Assembly: GCF_029105185.1 (NCBI RefSeq)
Contig: NZ_JAFMZK010000003.1
Location: 248,001 to 312,000 of the forward strand
Origin: Aliiroseovarius sp. Z3
Lineage (GTDB): Bacteria; Pseudomonadota; Alphaproteobacteria; Rhodobacterales; Rhodobacteraceae
Length of the DNA stretch: 64,000 bases
Direction of reading: 5' to 3'
This document shows, piece by piece, positions 45,856 through 54,985 of this stretch. Position numbers and translations under genes: made by a program. Numbering within the stretch: position 1 is the stretch's first letter; each line of letters starts with the position of its first letter. The notes beneath the pieces are model-generated. The model was not told the origin of the DNA. It saw nothing but the letters and a program-made list of their open reading frames with translations, and did not search any database.

Positions 45856-47345
45856 TGCGGCTTCTCCTAATCATTGGCACTTTTATCGGTGTCACCGCGT
45901 TGGTTCTCTGGGGCGCGGCGCGCGCATTCGAGGCGGCAGAGGCGCAACGCGTGACCTATCGATACATCGCGGCCGCGCTGGCGCCAGTAGACGTAGGTGA
46001 ACTCTATGTGACCTGGAATGCACCGGACGTGCCTCTCGTCAGGCCATTCACTCAAGCAGACGCCACCGTTATCAGCCGCGCACTTGGCGAAGCGTGGCAA
46101 GTGTTAGCTGTCGCTCAGGAAAGCGGAAACCCCAATCTCCTTGCAGACCGTTTCACCGGGATCGCGGCGGAGCGGTCAACGCTTTCGGTCAGGGACGCGA
46201 CGGCTCACGGGGGGCGCATGATTGTGCTGTCGCAGCGGGCGACACCGATGTTCTACCACAAAGACGGTTCGCTTTTTCAGGCACGGATCGAGATGGTGGT
46301 GGCCCGGTATCTCTCGCACAATGGTGCGACGCTTGACGCGATGGAAGTGACGCGGGACACGGGCGTCGCTACCCTTTTGAATGACTCGAACGGCTGGCGC
46401 GTGATGTCCTGGGAACGGCGCACGTCGCAGACACTCGACGCGCCGCGCGTCACTTTTGAAGGGAGACTTGCAGGTGTCAATTACTATCCTGCCGAAACGC
46501 CGTGGCGCGATTTCTGGCTGGAATTCGATGCGACTGACGTGGCGCGCGATTTCGACCGGATTGCCGGGCTGAACGGCAACGCCGTCCGGATATTTCTCAC
46601 CCGCGACGCCTTCATCGGCGCGCGTGCTGACGCATCGCTCGACAGTCTGGCACGCCTGCTCGCAGTCGCAGAGGAGAAATCGCTTCGCGTGGTGCCGACC
46701 CTTTTTGATCTAAAGCAGGATTATTCCGTCGGGACCTGGGGAGGCGACGCACTTTATCTCTCCCGCGTGCTGCGGGTGCTCGACGCCTCGCCTGCCGTCG
46801 CTTTCATCGATCTGAAGAATGAGCCCGATCTGGACTTCGAAGCGCACGGCGAGGCGAAAGTCCTGGCTTGGCTTACGACCATGCTCGGGCTCTCAAGGAG
46901 CATTGATGCAAGGATTCCGCTGTCGATCGGCTGGTCCTCTGCCGAAGCCGCAAACGCTCTGATCGAAGATGTCGACGTCGTGACCTATCACGACTATGCG
47001 CCCCTCGAGGGCGCGGCGGAACGTCTGGACGCTCTCCGCGCCCTGGCGGACGGCAAGCCCATCTACGTCACCGAGATTGGGGAAAGCTCCTATTCGCTGG
47101 TCGCCGGTTTTCCGGGGACGGAGGCGAAACAGGCGAAGAGACTTTCCGAGCGGCTTGACGCGCTACGGGAAGCGGATGGCATCATGGTCTGGACGCTTTA
47201 CGACTTTCCCAACGTCGATCCCTCTGTAGTTGGCGCTTCACCCTGGGTCAGGCGGCTGCAATCCTCCTTCGGCATACTACGCGTCGATGGCACCGAAAAA
47301 CCGGGGGCCGCGTCACTCAGAGACGGTTTTGCAGGACGCGGCTGA
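45855..47345 (+). CDS. Membrane-anchored GH5-like (clan A) glycoside hydrolase domain protein
   Basis: 496 aa with one N-terminal transmembrane anchor (about 2-20), a non-catalytic region (30-200), then a TIM-barrel-like domain (about 205-490). The barrel shows LAGVNYYPAE, the acid/base motif LKNEPDLD (Glu 323), VVTYHDYAPL, and YVTEIGESSY with probable nucleophile Glu 407, all as in GH5/GH-A enzymes. It would face the periplasm and could trim, edit or transglycosylate the exported polymer. Exopolysaccharide clusters commonly carry such a hydrolase. Substrate unknown; beta-mannan is a guess from the neighbouring GDP-mannose genes. Confidence 0.7.
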   Translation: MRLLLIIGTFIGVTALVLWGAARAFEAAEAQRVTYRYIAAALAPVDVGELYVTWNAPDVPLVRPFTQADATVISRALGEAWQVLAVAQESGNPNLLADRFTGIAAERSTLSVRDATAHGGRMIVLSQRATPMFYHKDGSLFQARIEMVVARYLSHNGATLDAMEVTRDTGVATLLNDSNGWRVMSWERRTSQTLDAPRVTFEGRLAGVNYYPAETPWRDFWLEFDATDVARDFDRIAGLNGNAVRIFLTRDAFIGARADASLDSLARLLAVAEEKSLRVVPTLFDLKQDYSVGTWGGDALYLSRVLRVLDASPAVAFIDLKNEPDLDFEAHGEAKVLAWLTTMLGLSRSIDARIPLSIGWSSAEAANALIEDVDVVTYHDYAPLEGAAERLDALRALADGKPIYVTEIGESSYSLVAGFPGTEAKQAKRLSERLDALREADGIMVWTLYDFPNVDPSVVGASPWVRRLQSSFGILRVDGTEKPGAASLRDGFAGRG

Positions 47346-47462
47346 TTACCGGAAGTATAGTCGTGGCTGACCTTTTGCCCCGTGGGTCCTGCCTTTGCGC
47401 ATTCGCTTCCGGTGCCCGCCCTGGAGTAAGTTGCGGCAACTTTTCACGACCGGAGCTGTCTC

Positions 47463-48668
47463 ATGAAACTCAAACTCGCACTCGTTTCCGCCTTTCCGCC
47501 GGGACGGCACAGCCTGAACGAATACGGTCTGCACCTTGCCCGGGAGATGGCGGCGCGGACCGACGTTTCCGAGGTCGTCGTTCTGGCCGACCAACTTACC
47601 GAAGAAGCGCCCGAACTGGTGCTCGGCCCGAAAGTTCGGGTTGTGCGGTGCTGGTCGTTCAACAGCGTGACCGCGGGGGTCTCCATTTTGACCGCTCTGA
47701 AGCGCGAAGGCGTGGACGCCGCGATCTGGAACGTACAGACCGCGACTTTCGGCGACCGCGAAGCTCCCGCAGCTCTGGGTCTCATGGCCCCCGCCGTCGC
47801 CCGCCTACTGGGCACACCGGGCGGCGTGATCGCGCACAACATCCTCGCTGGCATCGACCTCGACAGCACGCAACTGAAAGGCCAGCGCATCCGACAGGCC
47901 GTGGTCCGTGCCGCCGGGCCCGTCGTGACGCGCGCGATGCTGGCCGCGACCTATACGACGGTCACGCTCAGAAGCTATGCAGATCACCTGGGCGCGGCCT
48001 TTCCAAAGGCGGAAGTGCACCTTGTCCCGCATGGCACCTTCGACACCGACAAACGCGACATGGCTCGGATCGAGAGCCGCGCCCGACGCATCGTGACGAT
48101 GGGCAAGTTCGGGACGTACAAGCGGCTGGAAACGCTGTTAGCCGCTTTCGACATGCTGCGCAAAGACCCCGCGTTCGCCAACTACGAACTTGTCATCGGC
48201 GGTAGCGATCATCCGAACGCAAAAGGCTACATGGCCTCAGTCGAGGCAGCCCGAGCCGACGATCCGGGCGTGAACTTCCACGGCTATGTGGCGGAAGACG
48301 ACGTGCCTGCATTCTTCGGCAACGCGCGGGTCAGCGTCTTCGACTATTCCGCGACGACAGGCAGCAGCGGCGTCCTTCACCAGACAGCATGCTACGGCGC
48401 GGTGCCCGTCTTCCCGGCGATCGGCGATTTTGTCGATGTCTGCCGGGACGAGGGACTGGCCGGGGCGAACTATGCACCCGAGAACGCCTCCGAAATGGCG
48501 GGCGCGATGCGCCGTATACTAGGAGACCCTACAGAAGCGAACCGGCTGGCAAAGGCGAACAAGGAAGCGTCGATGGAACTGCCCCTGTCGAAAGTCGTGG
48601 AGTTCCATGTCGATCGGCTCAGGCGGGCCATTCGGCCACGGGTCAGACAAGTTCCACAGACGGTATAA
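47463..48668 (+). CDS. Glycosyltransferase family 4 (GT-B)
   Basis: 401-aa retaining-type GT-B enzyme. The N-terminal acceptor domain begins LALVSAFPPGRHSLNEYG. The C-terminal donor domain has MGKFGTYKRLETLLAAF, the HGYVAEDDVPAFF segment and SGVLHQTACYGAVPVFPAIG, corresponding to the usual E-x7-E region with variation. It is likely a mannosyl- or hexosyltransferase. It follows the GH5-like gene by 117 bp and is followed by a strong terminator, so it ends the first transcription unit. Confidence 0.85.
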   Translation: MKLKLALVSAFPPGRHSLNEYGLHLAREMAARTDVSEVVVLADQLTEEAPELVLGPKVRVVRCWSFNSVTAGVSILTALKREGVDAAIWNVQTATFGDREAPAALGLMAPAVARLLGTPGGVIAHNILAGIDLDSTQLKGQRIRQAVVRAAGPVVTRAMLAATYTTVTLRSYADHLGAAFPKAEVHLVPHGTFDTDKRDMARIESRARRIVTMGKFGTYKRLETLLAAFDMLRKDPAFANYELVIGGSDHPNAKGYMASVEAARADDPGVNFHGYVAEDDVPAFFGNARVSVFDYSATTGSSGVLHQTACYGAVPVFPAIGDFVDVCRDEGLAGANYAPENASEMAGAMRRILGDPTEANRLAKANKEASMELPLSKVVEFHVDRLRRAIRPRVRQVPQTV

Positions 48669-48677
48669 GATCACTTC

Positions 48678-48705
48678 AAGCGGCTATCCTTCGGGATAGC
48701 CGCTT
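48678..48705 (+). terminator. Perfect 12-bp TTCG-loop terminator after the GT4 gene
   Basis: AAGCGGCTATCC (48678-48689) pairs perfectly with GGATAGCCGCTT (48694-48705) around a TTCG tetraloop. A short U-rich segment (CGCCTTTT) follows. It starts 9 bp after the GT4 stop and splits the glycan locus into two transcription units. Confidence 0.8.
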
Positions 48706-48742
48706 CGCCTTTTGGGGCGCGCCCTCCTCCCTTCGAGAACAG

Positions 48743-48760
48743 TCTATCCTTTTGTATTTC
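48743..48760 (+). promoter_or_regulatory. Second copy of the CTATCCTTTYGTAT motif
   Basis: CTATCCTTTTGTAT (within 48743-48760) matches 13 of 14 bases of the motif in the regulator/kinase gap. It lies about 80 bp before the GT2 start and directly after the terminator, where a promoter for the second unit is needed. It may be a shared operator or promoter element. Confidence 0.4.
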
Positions 48761-48836
48761 ATATCTATTCCTCCGTTGCAGCGACTTATTATCCGAGGTC
48801 TGGCAGAACGATTTCAACGAAATGAAAGGTTCTGAC

Positions 48837-49718
48837 ATGACCAGCCGCACCACGAACACCGCCACCGTCACAGCCTTCCCGGGCACCGCAGGCACCACAC
48901 AGCGCACCGCCATCGTTGTGCCTTGCTACAACGAGGCCGACCGCCTCGATCAGGGCGCATTTCTCGCCCATCTTGATGCCTCGCCCACGACAGATTTCAT
49001 CTTTGTGAATGACGGCAGCCGGGACACCACAGTCGACAGGCTCACAGCACTCCGTGATGCCGCTCCGACCCGTGTGACGGTCGTTGATCTGGCAAAGAAC
49101 TCGGGCAAGGCCGAGGCGGTTCGGCAGGGGCTGCTCACCGCCGCCGAGAAGGGCGCGGCACTCATCGGCTACTGGGACGCCGACCTGGCGACCCCGCTCG
49201 ACGCCATCGACGATTTCGCGCGCGTGCTGAACAAGTTCGCAGAGACCCAGGTCGTCTACGGCGCGCGCCGGATGATGCTCGGTCACCGTATCGAACGGAC
49301 GCTTGGCCGCCGGATCGTCTCGCGCATCTGCGCCACACTAGCGCGTCAGGCTGTCGGGCTTCCCATCGGTGATACGCAATGCGGCGCAAAGATGATGCGG
49401 AACACGCGGATCCTGCGCGCTGCCGTCGCTTCGCCTTTCACCGCCGGTTGGCTCTTCGACGTCGAATTCTTCGCCCGGCTTTCCGCCGGAATGACAGAGC
49501 GGCGTTTCGCGTTCTACGAGCAACCGCTTGCCGAATGGACCGAAGTGGCCGGGTCGAAGGTTTCAAGCACCGCAATTGTGAAAAGTGGCTTCCGGATGCT
49601 TCGCCTTATTGCCGAGCAACGTCTCGGTCTCTCCTTCGGGACCGAAGCGGGTGTCTCGGCGACCGCGACGATCCTCGCCGCGCCGTCCGCAGCAATCCTT
49701 CCGGCAAAGGCGGCCTGA
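48837..49718 (+). CDS. Family 2 glycosyltransferase, dolichol-phosphate-mannose-synthase-like
   Basis: 293-aa GT-A enzyme with VVPCYNEADRL, FVNDGSRDTT and the DxD-type WDADLATPLD, the set typical of polyprenyl-phosphate hexose synthases. The C-terminus has no clear membrane pair. It may load mannose or another sugar onto a lipid carrier, supplying the GT-C-like protein, which in other systems uses polyprenyl-phosphate sugars. I chose ATG 48837 with AAAGG seven bases upstream; ATG 48822 overlaps that site. The flippase follows 4 bp later. Confidence 0.85.
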   Translation: MTSRTTNTATVTAFPGTAGTTQRTAIVVPCYNEADRLDQGAFLAHLDASPTTDFIFVNDGSRDTTVDRLTALRDAAPTRVTVVDLAKNSGKAEAVRQGLLTAAEKGAALIGYWDADLATPLDAIDDFARVLNKFAETQVVYGARRMMLGHRIERTLGRRIVSRICATLARQAVGLPIGDTQCGAKMMRNTRILRAAVASPFTAGWLFDVEFFARLSAGMTERRFAFYEQPLAEWTEVAGSKVSSTAIVKSGFRMLRLIAEQRLGLSFGTEAGVSATATILAAPSAAILPAKAA

Positions 49719-49722
49719 TCCG

Positions 49723-51015
49723 ATGACTTATCTCTCCGTTCCCCCGGCACCAGGCTTTCGGGCCGTTGCGGCAATCGTAGCGACGCCCGCCGTCCTTGTG
49801 TTCCTCTCGTCGAATTTCGTCAATGTCGGCAACCTTGCCTTCAACATGATTTTCAGCCGCCTGATGGGACCGGAGATGTTCGGAGTGCTTGCGTTTTTGC
49901 TGACGATCACGCTCGCACTCTTCGGTGTCCTCGGCACCGTTCAGATGTCGGTCAGTCAACTGGTTGCCTCGTCCTCAGAAGATGAGCGTCCGTTTGTCAG
50001 GCTGGCGTTGTCGCGCATCAACCGCATCCTGGTTATGGGGGCGCTGGTCATTGGAGCCATACTCACGGGATGCTTTCTTGCCGGTGAGGCGGTTGATGCG
50101 CGGCTTCTTTCGGTCGAGCCGCATCTCCTCGTTCTATTGCTGGCGGCAGTACCGTTCGGCGCGTCGATGAGCGTCCTGCGCGGCATCGCATTCGGCGACA
50201 TGGACACAGGTCGGATCGTCCTTTCTGCGAATGTCGAGATGGGCGTCCGTCTGGCTGGCGCACTTCTTGCTTGGAGCCTCGGGTTCGGACTGGAGGGAGT
50301 TGTCGTTGCGATCAGCCTGTCGATCGTTGCGGGCTGGGCCGTGCTGACAGGCCTTATGCAGCCGAAGGTGGGCGGGATCGATGTTTCCCCAGTGGCAATG
50401 ACGGTCGCCGTCACCGCGATTCCGTTCGCCATCCTGCAGGTCACGCAAGTCGCGGCGCTGGATGGTGACATCTTCCTTGCCAAAGCGCTTCTTTCTGACG
50501 TCGAAGCCGGGTACGTCGCTGCACTGTCACTCTTTCAGCGCATCCAGTTTTTCGCCTGCTTCGCATTGGCAAGTGTGCTTGTGCCGCAGGTCGTGCGCGT
50601 AGCAAAGGAAGACGGCAGGGTGGTTCGCTGTGCCCTGCCTGTCTATGCGCTCTTCGGTGCCGTGAGCGTGATCGTCATTTGTGCGGCACTGGTCGCGCCT
50701 GGCACGCTTGTCACTCTTCTGGCCGGTGGGGCCTATGGTCCTGCGGCCAGTTCACTGCTTCTCGCGGTACTCGCTGCGGCGCTTTTCACCTTCAACTACT
50801 TGACGGCCACACTTCTCATCGCGGTCGGCGACCGGAGCGGCCTATACCTGATCGCCGGCGGCGCGCTTCTTCAAGTCGCTGTCATGTTCTGGGCGGACCC
50901 AACCAGCTTCGGTGCTCTTTTGGCGATCAAGGCAGCTGTGCAGGCCGTCACCGCAACACTTATCCTCCTTCGCGCGTTGTTCCTGCTCCGCACCTCCACT
51001 CAACATGTAAATTAA
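49723..51015 (+). CDS. Polysaccharide flippase (Wzx/MATE-like)
   Basis: 430-aa integral membrane protein with about 12 segments, beginning AVLVFLSSNFVNVGNLAFNM and followed by FSRLMGPEMFGVLAFLLTI, a layout typical of oligosaccharide flippases. It would move lipid-linked glycan units to the periplasmic face. I chose ATG 49723; the longer frame begins inside the GT2 gene. It lies between the GT2 gene and manC on one strand. Confidence 0.82.
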   Translation: MTYLSVPPAPGFRAVAAIVATPAVLVFLSSNFVNVGNLAFNMIFSRLMGPEMFGVLAFLLTITLALFGVLGTVQMSVSQLVASSSEDERPFVRLALSRINRILVMGALVIGAILTGCFLAGEAVDARLLSVEPHLLVLLLAAVPFGASMSVLRGIAFGDMDTGRIVLSANVEMGVRLAGALLAWSLGFGLEGVVVAISLSIVAGWAVLTGLMQPKVGGIDVSPVAMTVAVTAIPFAILQVTQVAALDGDIFLAKALLSDVEAGYVAALSLFQRIQFFACFALASVLVPQVVRVAKEDGRVVRCALPVYALFGAVSVIVICAALVAPGTLVTLLAGGAYGPAASSLLLAVLAAALFTFNYLTATLLIAVGDRSGLYLIAGGALLQVAVMFWADPTSFGALLAIKAAVQAVTATLILLRALFLLRTSTQHVN

Positions 51016-51039
51016 CCCGTATCCCGAAAGGACTTTACC

Positions 51040-52464
51040 ATGTCGACCTCCCCGATCCATCCTGTCATCCTCTGTGGTGGCAACGGCACCCGCCTCTGGC
51101 CAGTCAGCCGCAAATCCATGCCCAAGCAGTTCGCGCGGCTCAACGGTGAACACAGCCTGCTTCAGCAGACGCTCCTCCGTCTCGAAGACGCGGGCTGCGG
51201 AGCGCCTGTTCTGGTGTCCAACGAAGAGCACCGCTTCACTGTTGGCGCACAGGCTGAAGAGATCGGTATCACCGAACGCAACGTCGTCATCGAGCCGGAG
51301 GCGCGGAACACCGCCGCCGCTATCTGTGCTGCCGCCGAAGTGATCGCACGCACTGATACACAGGCGCTGATGCTGGTGGCTCCTTCAGATCACGCCATCG
51401 GCGATGTGCTGAAATTCTCTGCTGCTATCGCCCAAGGCGCCGAAGCGGCGCGCGAAGGGCACATCGTGACTTTCGGCATCGTTCCCGATCGCGCCGCTAC
51501 GGGCTACGGATACATCGAACTCGACGGACGAAAGGGTATCTCGGACAGCGCTCAGGACTATCTCCGCTTTGTCGAAAAGCCGGATGCAGCAACTGCCCAA
51601 ACGATGGTCAAAGAAGGCAATTTTCTGTGGAATGCGGGCATCTTTCTGGCCACGGTCGAGACCTTTCGCGCCGCTTTTGGCAAGCATGCTCCCGATTTGC
51701 GCGCTGCCGTGCGCGCCTCGGTCAGGGGCGCGCGGACCGACCTCGACTTTCTCCGGCTCGGCGCGGACTTCGCCAAGGCGCCGTCCATCTCTTTCGATGT
51801 CGCCGTGATGGAGAAAGAGGCTGGCAAGGTCGTGCCGATGCAGGCGAACTGGTCCGACCTCGGGTCGTGGAAAAGCCTCTGGTTGCAGGCGCCGCATGAC
51901 GAGGACGGCGTCGCGACGCGCGGTGCGTGCCATGCGCTCGACTGCAGCGATACCCTTCTCTTCTCGCAGGACAACGGCATCGAACTCGTTGGCATCGGCC
52001 TGAAGAACATCGCCGCCGTTGCAACGCGGGACGCGGTTATCGTCACCGACTTGGACGCCAGCCAGTCGGTCTCAAAGATCGTTCCGATGCTACGCGCCGA
52101 AGGGTGTCGCCAGGCCGAAACCTTCGCGCGCTGCGAACGCCCGTGGGGCCATTACGAGGCGCTGTCGCTGGGACACCGGTTCCAGGTGAAATCCATCGTC
52201 GTGAAACCCGGCGGACAGCTGTCGCTGCAAAGCCACGTCCACCGCTCGGAGCACTGGGTCGTCGTCGAGGGCACCGCTACGGTCACTGTCGGGCGGAAAG
52301 AGCAGATCTTGTCGGAGAACGAGTCTGTCTACATCCCGCTCGGCGAGATCCACAGGCTTGCGAACCACGGAAAGGTGCCCTTGCAACTGATCGAGGTTCA
52401 AACCGGCGCGTATCTGGGAGAGGATGACATCGTGCGCTACGAAGACATCTACGAGCGTGCCTAA
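51040..52464 (+). CDS. manC: Mannose-1-phosphate guanylyltransferase / mannose-6-phosphate isomerase
   Basis: 474-aa bifunctional enzyme that makes GDP-mannose. The N-terminal nucleotidyltransferase has the motif LCGGNGTRLWPVSRKSMPKQ and FVEKPD. The C-terminal cupin has GGQLSLQSHVHRSEHWVVVE, the type II isomerase site. The length is typical of ManC/AlgA. It follows the flippase by 24 bp. With manB it supplies GDP-mannose and thus points to a mannose-containing product. Confidence 0.95.
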   Translation: MSTSPIHPVILCGGNGTRLWPVSRKSMPKQFARLNGEHSLLQQTLLRLEDAGCGAPVLVSNEEHRFTVGAQAEEIGITERNVVIEPEARNTAAAICAAAEVIARTDTQALMLVAPSDHAIGDVLKFSAAIAQGAEAAREGHIVTFGIVPDRAATGYGYIELDGRKGISDSAQDYLRFVEKPDAATAQTMVKEGNFLWNAGIFLATVETFRAAFGKHAPDLRAAVRASVRGARTDLDFLRLGADFAKAPSISFDVAVMEKEAGKVVPMQANWSDLGSWKSLWLQAPHDEDGVATRGACHALDCSDTLLFSQDNGIELVGIGLKNIAAVATRDAVIVTDLDASQSVSKIVPMLRAEGCRQAETFARCERPWGHYEALSLGHRFQVKSIVVKPGGQLSLQSHVHRSEHWVVVEGTATVTVGRKEQILSENESVYIPLGEIHRLANHGKVPLQLIEVQTGAYLGEDDIVRYEDIYERA

Positions 52465-52473
52465 GGTGACGCC

Positions 52474-52500
52474 TGCTGCGGTCCCTTCTGGGCCGCAGCA
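52474..52500 (+). terminator. Hairpin after manC
   Basis: TGCTGCGG-T-CCC (52474-52485) pairs with GGGCCGCAGCA (52490-52500) around a TTCT loop, with a single bulged T. It starts 9 bp after the manC stop. No U-tract follows, so it is a weak terminator or processing hairpin. manB begins 103 bp later and may be reached by read-through. Confidence 0.5.
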
Positions 52501-52602
52501 AGCCGAAGGTCTGCGAACGCTGGATGGCCGACAATCATGCCAAACCCAGTGCACTGCGCGAGAAATCCAAGACCTTTCGATAGTTAAACGAGGTGTAAGA
52601 AG

Positions 52603-54003
52603 ATGGTGAAATTCGGGACAAGTGGGGTTCGGGGGCTTGTCACGGAGCTGACACCCGAGGTGGTTCAGTGCTATGTCAGAGCCTTCCTCGGCGTTGTTCC
52701 CCACTCTGGCGTGCTACTCATCGGGCAGGATTTACGGCCCTCGTCTTCAGATATTGCACGTTCGGTCAGCAACGCGGCGAACGCTCTCGGGCTGAAGGTC
52801 CACGATTGCGGGCAAGTCCCGACACCCGCTCTCGCTTTGGCGGCCGAAACTTTGGGCGCTCCGGCCGTCATGGTGACGGGAAGCCATATTCCTGCCGACC
52901 GCAACGGTTTGAAATTTTATCGCGCCGACGGAGAAATAACCAAAGACGATGAAGCATTGATCCAGACTGCCTTCGAACAGGACCAGACGCGGGATGTCTC
53001 GCCCAAGTATCTCGATGTGTTGCCGCACGACGCGACAGCACCATTTCTGGCGCGCTATGCAGATTTCTTCGGCCCGGAAGCATTGAGAGGTTTGCGGATC
53101 GGCGTCTACCAGCACAGTTCTGTTGCCCGCGACCTGCTGATCGACCTCATTCGCGCGCTTGGCGGTAAGGCCGTTCCCCTTGGGTGGTGCGGCACGTTCG
53201 TGCCGATCGATACCGAAGCCGTCGATACAGAGACGCGCATGCTTCTGCAGGATTGGGTGCGCGACAACGCCCTCGACGCTCTGGTCTCGACGGATGGCGA
53301 TGCGGATCGGCCAATGCTCATCAATTCAACCGGCAAGCTCGTTCCCGGTGACATCCTGTCGGTTCTGGCTGCACGGTACATCGGCGCCGAAACGATCGTG
53401 ACTCCGGTTTCGTCAAATACTGTCGTCGAGGCGACCGGGGCGTTTAGGTCCGTCCGTCGCACCCGGATCGGGTCGCCGTACGTGATCGCGGGCATGTCCG
53501 AGGCAGCATCGAACGGCGACAGCCAAATCGCCGGATACGAGGCGAATGGCGGCTTTCTGCTGGGTTTCGAAGCGAATCGGAACGGTCGCACGATCGCGCC
53601 GCTGATGACCCGCGACTTCGCGTTGCCGATCCTGGCGGCGCTTGCCGCCGCGAAAGAGGCGAACATGTCGCTCAGCGCGTTCGTCGCTGATCTGCCCGCC
53701 CGTTTCGTTGCATCGAACCGCCTTCAGGACGTGCCGAAGAATATCTCGGATAAGCTGGTTGCCGGCCTGCAAGACGGGGCCGACGTTCTGCCCCTCCTCT
53801 CGTCCAGAACGATCACAAAGACTGACCCGACCGACGGGATTCGCTTGTATTTCGCAGACGAAAGCATCGTGCACGTCAGACCTTCGGGCAACGCCCCCGA
53901 ACTGAGATGCTACGTCGAAGCCGGGACAGAAGGCGCCGCGGCTGAACTGCTCAATGACATGCTTCGGCACATGGAGACGTATGTTTCTGGGAAACGAGAA
54001 TAG
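52603..54003 (+). CDS. manB: Phosphomannomutase/phosphoglucomutase
   Basis: 466-aa alpha-D-phosphohexomutase converting mannose-6-phosphate to mannose-1-phosphate, the substrate of ManC. Visible sites are FGTSGVRGLVTELTPEVV, the catalytic serine loop VTGSHIPADRNGLK, metal loop DGDADRP, and phosphate site RPSGNAPELRCYVEA. It is the last intact gene of the island; the right-edge debris begins directly after. Glucose-1-phosphate activity is also possible in this family. Confidence 0.92.
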   Translation: MVKFGTSGVRGLVTELTPEVVQCYVRAFLGVVPHSGVLLIGQDLRPSSSDIARSVSNAANALGLKVHDCGQVPTPALALAAETLGAPAVMVTGSHIPADRNGLKFYRADGEITKDDEALIQTAFEQDQTRDVSPKYLDVLPHDATAPFLARYADFFGPEALRGLRIGVYQHSSVARDLLIDLIRALGGKAVPLGWCGTFVPIDTEAVDTETRMLLQDWVRDNALDALVSTDGDADRPMLINSTGKLVPGDILSVLAARYIGAETIVTPVSSNTVVEATGAFRSVRRTRIGSPYVIAGMSEAASNGDSQIAGYEANGGFLLGFEANRNGRTIAPLMTRDFALPILAALAAAKEANMSLSAFVADLPARFVASNRLQDVPKNISDKLVAGLQDGADVLPLLSSRTITKTDPTDGIRLYFADESIVHVRPSGNAPELRCYVEAGTEGAAAELLNDMLRHMETYVSGKRE

Positions 54004-54302
54004 GACGCAGATCCCTGGAGCGACGAGCACCGCAATTACATCAATAGCGGCCTCTACCCGCGCTGGATTGAGAACTCTAGCATCGAAGGCAATGGTCTTC
54101 CGAGTGTCCGAATGTCGTTGCAAAGTCTCGCAGAAAGCCTTTGCCCATTTCTCAGATTTCGCAAAACATAACTTGAAACCGGGCAAATTAATGCTTCGGG
54201 AAACCCGATGCTTGGATACAAGTTCAGAAAATGAAGAAGACAACCAATGGACGCTCTGTGAACATGACCTTTCGTCCAATCTGGATATGCTGTGCAGCAA
54301 AC
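54004..54302. other. Unassigned DNA between manB and the transposase remnant
   Basis: About 300 bp without a recognisable gene. The manB reading frame stays open for about 53 codons beyond its stop, and an antisense frame is open too, but neither shows a family motif. Probably debris at the island edge. Confidence 0.4.
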
Positions 54303-54771
54303 CGCACGGTCGCTTTCTCCGCTGACCTTCGGGGCAGATGTACTGATCGTTCTCGGTATCCCATTCGAAGTCGGCGCGGGACCAGGTTCCATCGGTTCTG
54401 CCCGCCTTGTCGAACACCGGGATATGTGGGGCGATCTTCTGCTCGACCAACCAGCCGAGCATCGGCCCAGTTCCGTAGGCGGTATCGGCGATCAGCCGTT
54501 CGGGATGCAGATCGAACTTCGCCTTCATCCGCCTCAGCATGGTCTTGGTTGATCCGACCTCGGCCTGACGGATCGACCGCGTGGCTTCGACATCGACGAT
54601 AACGCCATGGTCCGTGTCAATCAGGTAATTGTCGGAATAACTGAAGAACGCGGGGCCCTTGCGTGCTGCCGTCCATTGGCTGGCCGGGTCGGAATGGGAA
54701 GTGAACTTCGGCTGCACCTCGCTGGCGGCACTGAATGCGGCCTCATCCAGTGTGTCGAGATACTCGCGCAC
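54303..54771 (-). pseudogene. Fragment of an IS1182/IS5-type DDE transposase
   Basis: About 155 codons of transposase-like sequence: LIDTDHGVIVDVEATRSIRQ, then LIADTAYGTGPMLGWLVE (DDE-region Asp) and IPVFDKAGRTDGTWSRADF, ending at YICPEGQRRKRP. Both ends of the usual 450-residue protein are missing. The frame continues open further left only because it runs antisense to manB. Its start lies against the MobC-like fragment, so this IS probably truncated that gene. Confidence 0.75.
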
Positions 54772-54985
54772 GGCGCGGGGTGCAGAAGTGCAGCTCGGCC
54801 TTCTCGGCCGCCGTGCAGCGGAAGACGAAGGTCTCCGTCAACGGCTCCTTTGCGCGGCGCTTGCCCGCGCCGGTGGGGTTCGAAGGGGAGGCTTGCCGCC
54901 CCTCGCAAGGTCCCGTGTCAGAAGCTTCAGCGTATGACATGGGTCGCCTTGCTGTTTGCGCTTCGGTCGGTCCCGTGGTGCTCAT
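54772..54985 (-). pseudogene. MobC-like mobilisation protein, truncated
   Basis: ATG 54985 opens a frame of 80 codons; the first 66 contain RRAKEPLTETFVFRCTAAEK, resembling the ribbon-helix-helix start of MobC-type relaxosome proteins. The rest of the domain is replaced by transposase-related DNA. The ATG overlaps the stop of the upstream HTH remnant (ATGA), an intact trace of an operon. Indicates a formerly mobilisable element. Confidence 0.5.

Noticed and set aside
53413-54302. Continuation of the transposase reading frame antisense to manB
   Set aside because: Transposase similarity stops at about 54303; the rest is open only because manB has few antisense stops.
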